Source: Homalodisca vitripennis | Lineage: Eukaryota > Arthropoda > Insecta > Hemiptera > Cicadellidae | Assembly (NCBI RefSeq): GCF_021130785.1 | Contig: NC_060214.1 | Coordinates: forward strand, 47,429,001 to 47,493,000 | Length of the DNA stretch: 64,000 bases | Direction of reading: 5' to 3' | Shown here: positions 1-12,539 of the stretch, one piece after another | Numbering within the stretch: position 1 is the stretch's first letter | Layout: each line of letters opens with the position of its first letter | Made by a program: the position numbers and the translations under genes | The notes under the pieces: generated by a model | Told to the model about the DNA's origin: nothing | The model's input: the letters and a program-made list of their open reading frames with translations, nothing else | Database searches by the model: none

Positions 1-711
1 ATGAAATAAAGGTTTATTTAATTATAATGGAAGTTATATTCCAGTGGTTCTAATTATGTTATAATGCTCCTGACGTCCTGAGGCAAAATTCAATTTACCT
101 CGTTTGATATAATTTAATTGCGCAATTATATTATAACAAATTTAAATGTTGTTAAAGGTGACAAAAATATAGTTTAGTGTGTAAGCTAATTCGGTTAGAA
201 GTTACGTATGCAGCAGAATGTAACCCAGATGCAAATCCAGCGACAGTCTAGTTGTTGTTTCTTTTCTGTGTTTTGTTCAGTGACTTGGCACAAACTAACT
301 GTTCAGATTCCCGCCAACTGTCTGTCCGTCTGTATGTATAGACACAATTATCTAGCTGAATTGTTTTACACAATGAATCTCTTGTCATTTCCATGGTTTT
401 AAAAATTTAAAAGTAACACAGCTTTGATATTTTATTTATTCAAAAAACTACAACTGACTACTATATACTGATACATACAATTTGCTTATATTGATATCTG
501 GTTTACTGGTCTAATGCACAACTTCAAAGAAAGTGGAGATCACTAATTTCATGAGGAACATAAATGCCTTTAATAATGATACAACATTGATTGTGTATAA
601 TCTGCTGCAAAAAATCGATGTAATGCTTTAGTTTAAAAACGTGCATATGTGTCTTTAAAACTTTCCTGATTATACTGTCTTACGAAGGGAATCAAAATAT
701 TATGGAAATTG
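1..711. other. AT-rich non-coding stretch
   Basis: I see no gene here. The only open frame of note (208-402) is 64 codons with no recognisable domain and low-complexity composition. No RNA gene or mobile-element terminus was recognised. Confidence 0.5.
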
Positions 712-968
712 TTTGCTATGGGCTTTAAGTGATCTTGTTAATGTTTTTCAATAGAGTTTAATTTAGATAATTTTCCATAGAGTTAATTTAATAAAATTCT
801 AAGCACTTTGCCAAGGAATTTATGGTTCTTTAATACTTTATCATAGGCTTCAAGGTGATATTTTAAGTGTTACCATGGACTTTAAGGCCGTATAGTAACT
901 TTTTTACCATAAAATTTAAGGTAATATGATAGGGTTTTTGCTATTGAGGTAATATGGTAACGGTTTTG
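712..968. repeat. Degenerate short tandem repeat, ~28-36 bp period
   Basis: About eight imperfect units follow one another. Most carry a version of ATGGACTTTAAGGT followed by an ATATGGTAAC-like segment and a T-rich spacer. The clearest unit starts are near 842, 873, 907 and 941. The units are diverged, so this is an old minisatellite. No coding potential. Confidence 0.5.
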
Positions 969-1519
969 TAATAGGATTAAAATATTCTTCAACGTAATTT
1001 AACATTAGGAAATTCCTGTAATCCTAAGAGACTAGGATATTTCATATATCTACAGGATATTTCAGGATATCTCATATTTACGAGTATAATCGTTCTGACA
1101 AAGGTAGTATGTTACCCTAATGTCTCAATTAAGATATTTTTATGGTTTAAAACGGTTGCATATATAATAAATATATAATCTTAATTAAATAGTAATTTTA
1201 GCTGTTGTATGTGTGTGTTTTTGAGAGGTGTATGTGGGTGTTTAGTTATACCTTAAAATTAGGCACGAACCCAAATTTTCTGCTTATTTTCTTTAAGTTT
1301 GAAGTTGAAGTTTGAGAATTCGATTTTGGGGGGGGGGATATTTAGGTTTAAATGGATACAATTATTAATAGAAATTTCTAAAATATTTTGCATGGGCAAT
1401 TTTTCTCTCGTTTCCACAAAGAAGGAAATGATTACAATGCTGTTAAGTCCTTAGCGTTTATTTAGACAAGAACTAAAGACAGAACTTTAGCTAAATCTAC
1501 CTTTGAGAGCTAAGTGAGT
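969..1519. other. AT-rich non-coding stretch with a G-run
   Basis: No gene seen. It contains a run of ten G around 1328-1337 and is otherwise AT-rich with no dispersed-repeat match that I noticed inside the window. Confidence 0.4.
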
Positions 1520-1590
1520 GATTATGGTTCGTTACTGAACTCAAAGTAACTTAAGAAGTTAGATTTTGTATGATAATGTAGTCACTTTTC
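1520..1590 (+). repeat. Short direct repeat, copy 1 (partner 3619-3687)
   Basis: This block begins GATTATGGTTCGTTACTGAA and continues to a GATAATGTAGTCA motif. The same order of motifs occurs in the same orientation at 3619-3687 with scattered substitutions. It may be a fragment of a dispersed repeat. Confidence 0.55.
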
Positions 1591-1699
1591 ATTAGCATTA
1601 ATAAATCCCTTGTATTATCATCTGACTTTTCATTCTTTCCAACTTCTCTCCAGCAGAAAGATAATGTGTACTCGAAACTACCATTAATTTACTTTTTAA

Positions 1700-2510
1700 A
1701 GTATAAATTAAATTTAACAATGTCAAACTATAAAAAGATCATTATGACGAGATTAACGAGATATAAAATGCCGTATTTACAAGAAATTTGGCAAGACTTT
1801 TTTGAAGAATCGTTATTTCTTATTTCACTTATCATAATTAATTTACTTTTTAGAATATAATGACAATAAAAATGTAGTATTTATTTTAAAACACAAAATT
1901 GTAGTGAAAATGATACCAACCAAATTACAGAAGTTAATATAAACGATAATAATTCGAATGCATAAATATTTATTACTTTTGATATTTAAAAGGCGGTGAT
2001 CATTGTATTTAAAAATGTAAAAAATATAACAAAAATATGTATGCAATTTATAGAAGATATAAAACTTTGTTATGTTATGAATTTAGTGTATCATATTACT
2101 TTTCATTACAACAAATAAACATTTAATATTTAGGAAACTTTTTTCAAGATATATATTCACATACAATTAAACGAAATAGTCATTTCTGTCGGTCAATCTC
2201 GCGACTACCTTTCCATTTTTTATTGGTCAAGTCATGTTTCATTTATTTCTCCTTACATTCTCCAACCACATAAGGTGTTCTGAGCTTTATCGTGGCAAAG
2301 GTAATATATTTTAATGATCCATGTATTCATTAAACATATTGGGTTAGTAACACAGGAATAAATTTAAATTTGAGCTATTATAATAGATCTTAGAAAAATG
2401 AACTAAATGTTGATCCAGTGCTCATATTATAACAAATAAAGAAACAATTTTCAGTAATACGCAAAGTAATTGAAGTATTGGTGTATACTACCTAAATATT
2501 TTAATGCAAA
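1700..2510 (+). repeat. Old segmental duplication, copy 1 (partner 4790-5370)
   Basis: Shared landmarks occur in the same order in both copies: a TTTACAAGAAATTT block, TTTTTAGAATAT, TTGTAGTG followed by GATACC, a CCTTTCCATTTTTTATT block, ATAAGGTGTTCT, TGTATTCATTAAAC, GTGCTCATATTATAA and GCAAAGTAATTG. Substitutions and indels are numerous, so the event is old. No coding frame is conserved between the copies. Confidence 0.65.
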
Positions 2511-2550
2511 ATTTATTATTTACACTTTTTCGACAGAAAAACGTGTAAAA

Positions 2551-2668
2551 CAAGAGCCTGTAAGCTTGCGTTTGACAAGAGATGTCTTGCATTAGTAAAC
2601 AGTATGTGACACGGTGTGTATAAAGCTCGCCTTTCTCCCTTATGTTGTATTTACATAGAAGAAGGATT
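2551..2668 (+). repeat. Dispersed repeat R-C, plus copy (inverted partner 52751-52870)
   Basis: This ~120-bp block matches the reverse complement of 52751-52870. Shared core motifs are TCTTGCATTAGTAAACAGTA and CACCTTTCTCCCTTAT (CGCCTTTCTCCCTTAT here), followed by a similar TTTACATAGAAG end. It is probably a short interspersed element of unknown class. Confidence 0.6.
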
Positions 2669-3618
2669 TCTTTAATTTGACATTATAAAATGTTATACTG
2701 TTGTTGCTTCACTTTTATTTTTTATCTCGTTTACGTATTTATCTCGTATTTATATAATTTCCTAATTACTTAGATTGAAGTTCTTAGTTTAATTTAATAA
2801 AGTAAAATAAAAATTGATAAATATCCTCTAAACATATTTTAAAACTTTCAATATTTGTCCAAACGGATATGAGTACCCAGATGGATTAATTTGTATTAAT
2901 TGAACCTATTCTAGGTGCAGTAAAAAGCCGATGAGTTACTGATGTGTTATGGATGTCTAGGAGCATCATCTAACCGAAAACTTCAAGGCCTTAAAATGAA
3001 ATTCCGCTTTGGCTTTATAAGGTTATCTGTATTCCAAGACATATTTTTAGTGTGCCCTTTTTTTATGTTAGTTGAATATGATAGTCTCGACATAATACGG
3101 CCGCTACTCTCAAACTTACCTTATCTCAATTATTAAATGTCACTCCTGAAGCAAGCGCAAAAGTCTCTGTACGATTAACTGTAATGAAATGCTTCCTCAA
3201 TTTAATTTCCTGTGTCAATATAATAGAACTTATACGGAAAAAAACAGTAGGTAGATAAGTAAGACTTTAGTCAGTGGTTGCTCAAATGACTCTCATACTG
3301 TACTAACTTAAGGTCATACTCGTACATAATGTCCTCCATCTCCTTCCTTTGAACACACGCTGATCGGACTATTGTGTCAGCAATGTCTCCCTTCGCGTAT
3401 TTGCGCCGATAGCATATATTCTGCTCCATCAGCTGTTGGTAAAAATTACCTTACTTTCTTATTAATACATCTATACATTAATTAATAAAACTCCAGAATT
3501 TAAATACCCGTATCCAAAATGTGTAATCCGCTTACAATAAAATTGACCCATCGGATTATTGCAAGTATTCATGTCGACATTGATTTTTTTGGCTGAACAC
3601 TTACTATAAAAAAGTACA
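2669..3618. other. Non-coding stretch
   Basis: No gene, RNA or mobile-element signature recognised. The longest open frame (2942-3136, 64 codons) has no recognisable motif. Confidence 0.4.
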
Positions 3619-3687
3619 GATTATGGTTCTTTACTGAACTCAAAGTTCACAACATGGATTTTAGTTATGATAATGTAGTCAGTTTTC
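3619..3687 (+). repeat. Short direct repeat, copy 2 (partner 1520-1590)
   Basis: It begins GATTATGGTTCTTTACTGAA and ends at a GATAATGTAGTCAGTTTTC motif, matching 1520-1590 in the same orientation with several mismatches. Confidence 0.55.
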
Positions 3688-4789
3688 GGTAGCCCTTGTA
3701 CTGCCATTTGGCTTCTCATTATATCAAACATGAAGTTGAGCTTCAGATATTTAATATTGGCTAATGTAGAGCTACTTTTTATTATAGCTAAAGAAAATAT
3801 GAAATAAAACTGTCTACATATGATAACGTTCTGGTGTATTATTTTCATTGTTGTAAATTTTTATGTATCCTAATAATGTAAACATATTTAAACTGTAAAG
3901 TTTACTATGCTGCAATTTCTTTCTTCTTTCCACAAACACCAGTAATTTTCATTAAATTTAATATATCAATGCTCTCAGCTATATAAACTTGTTCAAGTTG
4001 CATTGATTTGATAATGTAAAGTAACTGATTATTGACAGTGTAGCTACTTACAAATGGCAACAGAGCAAAACGAAAAAGTATTGGCGTAGCAAAAAGGAAA
4101 AGATGAAAGGTAGTGGAGTAAGTGAGTGGTAGGAGTGCTTGCGCGGTAAAGGGGGTCTACAATCTTATATCGGAAGACTAGGTACTTCTTAAATCTCTCC
4201 TTAAAATACATTAAGCTATTTTGATTTATACAAATTTGATAACTATAACAGTAATCGGTTTGTAAACAGACATATCATTGATTATATAGTCAAGTCTACG
4301 TCACTCTACATCCAAAAATTTAAAATCAGCACTAAGGAACTAACCCTTCCCTCACCGCAGTAAAAAAAACGTAGTTAAAATTTGGGATACTTAAAATTGT
4401 AAAACCCCACATACCGGCATAAATTTTAAATGTAATTTTTGTTTCAATATTAAAATTAGAATTTATAGATTTCAAAACAGTTAGTATAAATGTAGTAATC
4501 TAATTCATTATTTCAGACGTAAGGCTGGGAAAATGTGTAAGCTTGAGGGCCGGTCATTTACTTTACTAATCGAAATAAAATATATAAAATAGTTTCTCTT
4601 ACATGTGATTGAGCCATTCATATGTGTGTGTGAATATAGAACTGCTATTACTTAAGGAGGTTTAATAATTGTAACCTTTACTAAATTACGTTAGACCTTA
4701 CCTAACATTCACTTTAAAACATGAATAACGTAAAAAAAGATTTTAGTACACCATGTTTATAAAAAACGTCAAAACATTAATTTAATTTT
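3688..4789. other. AT-rich non-coding stretch
   Basis: No gene or recognisable element. The segment 4055-4160 is slightly more GC-rich but has no coding features that I can support. Confidence 0.4.
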
Positions 4790-5370
4790 ATAAAAGACAA
4801 ACTAAATTTAACAATGCTAAAAAGATAAGAAACATAAACACAACGAGATATGGAACAATAATAGATGCTGTAATTTACAAGAAATTTAGTCACTCCTTTT
4901 TCCAAAGTCTTTATATTTAGTTTTACACATAATTTTTATTTTTTAGAATATATAAAAAAAAATTATATAATTATTTTGCAAATACATATTGTAGTGGGAA
5001 TGATACCGAACCATTTATAGGAACTAACAACAATAATAATTAGTTACTTCTGTCGATCAGTCCCGCAACTGCCTTTCCATTTTTTATTTGTCAAGTTATG
5101 TTCCATTATTTCTCCTTGTTTGTTACAGCCATATAAGGTGTTCTTAGCTTTATCGTGTCAAAGTCAATATATATTTTAATGCGTCATGTATTCATTAAAC
5201 GTATTTAGGTTGTTAATACAGAATAATATTTTGAGTCATTATAATAAATCTTTGTAAATAAAATTAATTTTGATGGAGTGCTCATATTATAAAAGTATTA
5301 AAATAAAAATTTCAATAATATGCAAAGTAATTGCAGAATTTTGTATACTAACTAAACATTTTAATTGATA
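4790..5370 (+). repeat. Old segmental duplication, copy 2 (partner 1700-2510)
   Basis: It shares the ordered landmark motifs listed for the first copy, including the CCTTTCCATTTTTTATT block, ATAAGGTGTTCT, TGTATTCATTAAAC and GTGCTCATATTATAA. This copy is shorter, with several deletions relative to the first. The copies lie about 3 kb apart in direct orientation. Confidence 0.65.
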
Positions 5371-7099
5371 GATCTTCACTTAAAATCACTATTCATTCTG
5401 TTTCGCCCCTAAAGCCAATGGGAAATCATGCATAGATAATTGCATTACAAAATTTCTATCTCAATTTACTTGCATCACTGCTATCTATAATTAACCTCTA
5501 TATGTACGTTTTATATGTCATATATATTAATCCTCATTTACCTGCATTTGTAATTTAATATGCGAATTGCACTTCGGAGGCCGTTGTTTCAGATTCCATT
5601 TTATCTCTTAATAATTTGTTTACGTCCAGTCCAATAAATCTTAAGTCATACAACGGTCTCGATTTGGTTACCGATTTCACTGATTTTATGAATTTCGTCC
5701 ATAAGTCCATCAGTCTGAAATTACTTTTGCAGCTAACAATGATGCTATTCTTTAAAAATAAAACTTAATTCATTTTCTGGCCCTCAATACAGAGTCCTCT
5801 CCTTTAACTAGTGTAGCGTTTATTAAAGCTACGTTGGTTTTTTTTTTATTAAAACTTAAATTAAATGAAATTTTTTGGAAAGAAATATTGAGATTTAATT
5901 TTAATTAGATTGTGAGAAGTTAGGATAAAAATGGGTATGTAATCCTTTGGCAAGTTAAGTAGAACAAGTAAGAGAGGACTATTGTTTTCAAGTTGGATAC
6001 GGCTGGGCCAATGAAAGAACGCCACGGATGTCCACCAGAAGGGGCAAAGGGAACTATAGAAACCGCCAGCTCAAATTTCGCCCTTCTTTTGGTTGGTAAT
6101 TATCGTGAATTTAATTGATGACAGTGCGCGTGTTTTCTATATTTTTTTCCGCGAGGGGATTTTGAGGTAAGCACCAAATTTATTGTACGTAATAATTGAA
6201 ATAGTCTTCTAGATGTGATATTAATTTAATTTTGTTGTCATTTTTATAGGAAAAATTAAATTTTATAGAAACTAAAGAGCAATCTACATAACTGATTCTT
6301 GATGTTCAATAGAGCACAATAGAATCAAACAAGTTACATTTGGTTCGAACTTGCAAGAAAAGTGAATTAAAATTGAACTTTTGTTAATAAATTTGATTGA
6401 ATTTTGGAAATTATAGTAATTTATTAACAATTAATTTGAAATATTTTATTGTGAATTATTAATTGAAAATTGATTTAAATTTAATAATTGTTTGAGGAGA
6501 GTTGTATTTGAATTGCAAAGACTTGAAATGAAAGTTAAGGTACAACTAATGGAAAGAGAAGCTTGACTTTATATTTTGAATTTTGAGTAAATTTAGAAGT
6601 GAACATTTTTATTTTAGTTATTTCCAAGTAGTATTTGATTTTTATTTGAAAACTTTTATTATTTTATTTCAGAATAGAGCTCTGATTTTTAGTTTGATAT
6701 ATTGGACTGATATTTTTATTTCTTGCCAAAGGACCTTTTAATATTACTAAACGGTTTGTCAATTCTTTGTGGAAAGTAGAGTGATGAAAATTCTGAAACA
6801 TTGAAATTTTTTTAATTTGCCATTTTAAAATAAATCCATTATATTATTTAAAACACTGTGATTTTGTATTTAAGACAAACCATATAATATTTAATAGTTA
6901 AAAATCTAGTAATAACTTTTACTGAATATTCACTCGGAGCTTATTAATAAAAAAAATATTTTTAATTCGTCTTGGATGTCTGAATATTAATATCTACAAT
7001 CCAAGTCGTTATAACAAGGCTAATCAAATAAATATTAATTTGTACTAAACTGAAGAAATATTTGCAATCTTTGCGAAATCTAATTATAATTGAAATATT
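5371..7099. other. Non-coding stretch with one GC-richer island
   Basis: No gene recognised. A GC-richer patch at about 5995-6165 stands out from its AT-rich flanks; it holds a GGCCAAT motif near 6007 and a GAGGTAAGC sequence near 6165 that could be a splice donor. Nothing else supports a promoter or first exon. Confidence 0.3.
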
Positions 7100-7740
7100 T
7101 ACTTCTTTAAAATGGTTTACTACTTTCTATCTGTAATGCTATATGTATTTATATTTTGGAAAATGAAATCGCTGACTTCAATAAACAAAATTGGTGAGAA
7201 TCAGAAGAGGGCTGTGGGCCTTATTTGTGGTTTTAAACGGGAGGAGGAGATGCAGTACAATTTTTTGCATGACAAGCTATCAATGTGGCCAACTCGTTAT
7301 TTATTTTATATTATTGTATGCTCTAAGAAATCTTTAATCTTTTCTGCTGAGAAATCAAAATTATAATACCCGTATAAGTCAAATCTTTTAGTTTTAAAAC
7401 ACAAATTTACAAAAAGTAAAGTGAAAAATATATTGAACATTTAGGCCGGAATATATTAAATAACCTTCCTGCAGCAGTTAAGGTGGCTACCAGTGTACAC
7501 TCTTCTAAAACTAAATTAAATAACTTTGTAATACTACTAATAAATATTTTTACTAAATTAATGACATTTTGAGTCCTACTAAATGGAATAGTGAATTTAT
7601 TTTACCAAATGACACTCCATAGAATTATAATGTTGAATAATTTTATATTAGAATAATAACATAACATATAATGTCTCTAAATACAAAAATTAGTCTATGA
7701 GAATTTTGATTTTGATTTTATTTGATTTACAAAAACGGTC
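7100..7740 (+). mobile_element. Decayed CR1/jockey-like LINE, 3' end of the RT ORF and tail
   Basis: The plus-strand frame from 7112 reads a typical post-RT segment with the motif QKRAVGLICGFKRE, which fits the region downstream of the palm in CR1/jockey-like LINEs. A later frame near 7440-7530 recalls the C-terminal 'lyN.LP...' motif of the same proteins, so frameshifts separate them. The fragment ends in a TTTTGATTTTGATT-type simple-repeat tail at about 7705-7730, typical of LINEs that end in short repeats rather than poly(A). Upstream parts are missing. It is non-functional. The clade assignment is by motif recognition only. Confidence 0.55.
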
Positions 7741-8828
7741 CAGTTCACAAGCAAACATTTCTTATTAAACCTACCAAAATACCCGTAAATAAGAAATAAT
7801 ATTACAAATTAAAATTTTACTCATATCTAGTCGTCACAGTAATTACATAATCATTCTCAATTTAATTTTTATATAGAAAATTCTGTGAAATTCCTATAAA
7901 ACAAAACAATTTCGCTTAAGAGAAAAATGATGGAATTCAATCGTTTGATGTTTAAAAGCGAGGAAGGAAGGTTAGACAGCAAGGATTATGTAGCCTCCGG
8001 ATATATGATTCATTGAAAACATTGCTTTTTCCGTCTTCAAGAAATACGAGATAAACCTGATTATAATTCACAGCTTTAAAACAGTGCAAGAACTTTGTGT
8101 ACTATTACTTTTAATAAGTATTAATACAGGATTACAAATTACATGTAAAATCCGTAGTTTCAATCGTTGTACATTACATTTAGAAATTTAAAATTTATTA
8201 TTTATATAAAGAATATTGACATGTAAATTCTTAAGGTATTTCAAGGACTTTTTGAACTAAATTATATTTACTGCTATTAAACTGTAATAAACTTTGATTG
8301 TAAAGTTGAAATATTATTTAAGTCAAGTCCAGGGCTAAGTGTGATCTATAAGTTGCCCTATGGATGCTCTCTTACTTAAGTATTTTAAGCTGTAAGGAAT
8401 GTTGAAACAGTGAATGTATTTAATAGCATTTAGTACATCAACTACTAGTATAACTAATCTTGAAAGTTTTACTTTAAATCAGAGATATTTCAAATACTAT
8501 TCAAGCTTTCAGCGCCAATCTTCCTAGACAAAGAGGTTTTAGTTGGAATTAGTTTTAAGTGCAAAACTCAATCAATCTTTTTTGCTTGAACTCTACAATA
8601 ATCATTTTTAATCAGTTTGTTCCAAATGTAGTCCCTATCTGTCTTATAGTTTCTTGTACTCCCAAGTTTTGACTTATTGAGTATCAACATTTATAGACCT
8701 TAATAAACTTTCACGTGTATGATATTAAGGGCTAATTATCTCTATCATCCCTGTAGTAAGTGATGACTTTTAATTCTTAAACAGCCTCACATTTATTATC
8801 ACGTCCCCAGTTTCAATTCAGACCAGTC
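7741..8828. other. AT-rich non-coding stretch
   Basis: No gene or repeat class recognised. The sequence is AT-rich throughout and separates two LINE remnants. Confidence 0.4.
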
Positions 8829-9640
8829 ATGCAGTTGAATGTTCTGCAGACTCTTAGTCGCATCAGCACTAATACAACTGGTTCTGACAATATATTTATC
8901 CGGCTAATCAAAAAAGCCATTTTATCTATTCTTCCATCAGTTACGTTAATTTTCAATGAATCCCTAAGAACTTTTATTTTCCCAAACACTGCAAGTTTTC
9001 TTACCCGATTTTCCACAAGACTAGAGACCCAATAGCATTTAGCCTGCATTATCTAACCGTTATTCATACAGAATCGCTCATTGCCAAATCACTCAGTTTC
9101 TTAAATCACAGGATTTTATCAACACTCTCAGTCTGGATTTGCATAGTTTTACGGTACTGAAATTGCGTTACAGATTTTATCCGGCCTGCAATAGATCAAC
9201 GACAATGCTCTGTTCAAGTCTTATTTGACTTTACTAAGTATTTTGACTCTATAAATCATACTCTAGTGATCGAAAAATGTAAACTCGTGGGATTTCTAAC
9301 TCAGGTCCTTTCTTGGATGGTATCTTATTTGAGTGGAAGACAGCATTGTGTTTTGGTTGATGAAGAAATCTGAGTAGAAACCTTTCACATGTGGTACCTC
9401 AAGGGTTAAGTCTTGGTCCCTTATGGTTTGCACTTTACATTAATGATATACACAAACCATTGTTTTGCAAACAATTGCACACTTTAGCTTACGATCTCGA
9501 GTACAAACGCTAACTGTAACGTAAGTTACATCAATCAAACAATTGAAAAGATTAACTTGGACTTTAAACCGACTTCTTTCAAATTGGTTTCTTAGATGTA
9601 TAAAGAATAACAATTTTGTTTATTCTTTTAAGAATTGTAC
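8829..9640 (+). mobile_element. Decayed CR1-like LINE reverse-transcriptase fragment
   Basis: Several RT blocks are readable on the plus strand in shifting frames. At 8865-8990 there is a TTGSDNIFIRLIKKA block followed by a 'lP...liFNeSL...FP' block. Near 9215-9320 there is a DFTK.FDSINHTLVIEKCKL block (the RT A motif with the catalytic Asp context), followed by a SWMVSYLSGRQHCVLVDEE block. Near 9390-9460 there is VPQG followed by LGPLWFALYINDI (B motif and beyond). The expected ADD catalytic box near 9485 is degenerate. Stops and frameshifts interrupt the frame, so this is a dead partial copy. Neither the 5' end nor the 3' tail could be placed. Confidence 0.75.
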
Positions 9641-11232
9641 GCAAGAGTAATAGTAAATAAATTAAAAAATAGCTTTTGGTACTTTCATGGTACAAACAAA
9701 ATTAGTACTTCCTGGAAAATATTCATCAGATCAATGTGAGTTTTGAAAAAAGTAAAAGAAGATAATCAAATACTATTGCACCATAGTCTAACAAATATAG
9801 GATAACACTCACAGTAAGTAAGAAATCTAATATGAAAAACACGATGAATTTACAAAACATGATTTACAACATGGCAGCATGCTTATTTGTTTTCTCTTGC
9901 ACATTGTTGTTGTGAAACGATTTCTTTGTAAGTTAGCTAATTAAACATTATACCCGGTCTTAATTTGACGTGCAGCAGAAGACATAGTTAGGTTGAGGCA
10001 TTGACATAGGACCTACACTTGGACACACGATCTGAATAAGATAATTCTACAATTCAGTCCCCAAAGATATCCAGATTTCAGATGTTTTCTTGCAATTTAC
10101 CCTGTTTTCAGCATTTCCTGCTGATATTGATAAACTTCAAGTGGCTGTTTCTATCTCTGAAATGCTCTGTTATCACCTTGAAAATCAAGCATTTCATCTA
10201 TTAAACAGTTAGGCACCTATTTATAAATAAGTGCTACAGTCCCATGTAGTAAATTTTATCTCCACCTTTCAGTTGCCCATCATTTCAAGCACGCAACTTT
10301 TTCCCATTGTACGTCCATCTTTCAGAGCTCGAAAAATTATAGCTTTAAAGTGGAAAGGGTGTATACGTATAGGCTGGAATCCTCGGTTTCTTATTATGAA
10401 ATGGACATGATTAGTTTACTATCAAAATCATTATTATCAGTGTAATGTAAAGCTGGGAGCTGGAAGTGTGGTAATTAAAGTAATCAGTGTTCTTACTTTA
10501 TAAGTAATAAAATTTAAAGTTTTATAATGTTATAACTTGAAACATACGGGTAAAATACAAATAAAATTTTACGTTATCATATTTTGTATTGTGAATATAT
10601 CGATTGACTATTGAAAGATTGAACTATATTTAATAAAATCATACATTGTTTAATTTAGTTATTCTATGAATAATAAAGTAAACTTTTTTACCAAATTAAA
10701 TTTTGTAGTTTTTGAAGCTACCTGTCAATTCTTTTCATTGGTATTATTATTTACCTAAAAGTTATTTATTGGTAATCACTTATTCAGTGTTATTTTATTT
10801 GAGTTAAATATCAACAGATAGAGTTTTAAAAAGTATTTTCTGAACGTTCTGTCATTTATTTTTCAGATAATATATAAAAAATATTGATATGTGAAGAAGA
10901 GTCAAGATTTTTAGGTGGGTTATTTTATCCTCCTCCTTTTATTTCCTGTCTCAGATGAGATTTTCACTTTTTAATATCCTGGCTGTTGCCGTATCGCTGT
11001 CTTGGACAAACTCGGATTACTCACTGCGGTAAAGTTCATTTGTAACTTTACAAATACACCCATAAAAATAAATCTTACGTTTAAAATAACCAAGGATTAT
11101 TATATAACTTTTTGGAATGTTTTTCAATGATGAAAGTTATAGCGAAATTAAACAACTAAACACTTTTAGAATCATCTATAATTTGTTATTAGTAAAAATA
11201 TTGTTTTTAGAACTAAATCCTGTTTTTATAAA

Positions 11233-11235
<3 letters not shown>
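9641..11235. other. AT-rich non-coding stretch
   Basis: No gene, RNA or element recognised. Small GC-richer patches occur near 9960-10030 and 10975-11035 without coding signatures. Confidence 0.4.

Positions 11236-11329
<94 letters not shown>
11236..11329. repeat. Compound (AC)n-(TA)n microsatellite
   Basis: An uninterrupted AC dinucleotide run of about 75 bp (11236-11310) passes directly into a TA run of about 19 bp. The open frame across it, with alternating His/Thr codons, is an artefact of the repeat. Confidence 0.97.
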
Positions 11330-11814
11330 TAATAAAAAGTGTTATAATCATATTATTATTATTATACTGTGAAAATCTGTAAGCGACATCGGTGGTTCGG
11401 GGACGTAGATTTGTTATAAATTTTGGAAAGGCTTCGCCGCACTATTGTTTCGATTTACTATGTTCTTCATATAAACAGATTTTGTTACAATCCTTTCATC
11501 CTTTAATAGTTGCAACCCTCACCGTAATGAGTTGCGAAACACATTTGACTCTCAACGTCATGTTACATTTCGCACATACGATTCCTCATTCTCCTCCCTA
11601 TTGTGTGTATTGTGAAACCTTATTATCCTTTACAGAATAACTAACCGAATACTTCCCGACAAAACTATGTACAATAAAAGAAAGGAACAGAGTTACTACT
11701 ACATGATTAATGAAAATAATGTTATAATACGATAATAAAAGGTAAGGCATCCGTAAGTATACATAAAAACAAGGAAGCATACGACAAATTTAGAACGTCA
11801 GTTTCTTTAGGTAA
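11330..11814. other. Non-coding stretch
   Basis: No gene recognised. Open frames at 11392-11640 (+) and 11598-11780 (-) have no recognisable motif. Confidence 0.35.
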
Positions 11815-12011
11815 GTAATTTATGGGTGAAAAAGACTTAGTTAGAACGTAGGGACGGCAGTCAGCACGTACGATAATGCTGCTGAAGTGCTAATGGTAAT
11901 GCTGAGGCTCTGGCAATGGGAGGTTAATTGCTCTTGTTTAGTACCACTTGTGCACCGCATTGTTTGTAATTTGTATTCGAATTTAACAGCATTGGAATTC
12001 AAATACATTTA
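11815..12011 (+). repeat. Dispersed repeat R-D, copy 1 (direct partner 55541-55720)
   Basis: This ~190-bp block shares with 55541-55720 the long exact core GGCAGTCAGCACGTACGATA, then ATGCTGCTGAAGTGCT, GGTTAATTGCTCT and an AGCATTG.AATTCAAATA end. Similarity is high over the core and falls toward the 3' side. No terminal inverted repeats, poly(A) or coding capacity seen, so the class is unknown. Confidence 0.75.
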
Positions 12012-12539
12012 ACAATTAATATAACGATATGTTAGTGTTTACTTTTTCTACAGTATATATTCCAACAGTACAAACTATCGAAAATGGTATAAACAATTTT
12101 TATTGTAAATTTATAAAACTATGTCAAACAATGTTATCATTATTAAATTAACTACTAAAATTCAACTAAACCATAATAAGGAGTAATAATGCACACAAGG
12201 CATTAAATTTTACTGTACACACCAGATCCTTGTGTGTTGGTTTTCATTTATGGATCTTGCAAGTGTATATTTTTGACTTTTTATATTCTTTAATCTGTTA
12301 AATTGCAATATTTACATCGTTTTTACGACAGTGACGATCAGGAGGAGTTTCTCTCACTGGTTCACTAATTCATCTACTAACAGCCTAGGCTACATACCAG
12401 AATGATATTACTAGTTTGTTATATCTAATATAAATAGCTTATCAGTAAAATAGTAATATTTTTAATCGTGATATACGACATAAAGTAAAAAACGGTAAAT
12501 AATTATATGTAGATACGTATTAAATAAACGTTTACAAGG
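12012..12539. other. Non-coding stretch
   Basis: AT-rich; no gene or element recognised. Confidence 0.35.

Noticed and set aside
11117..11332. Open frame ending in His/Thr repeats
   Set aside because: It is a translation of the AC microsatellite.
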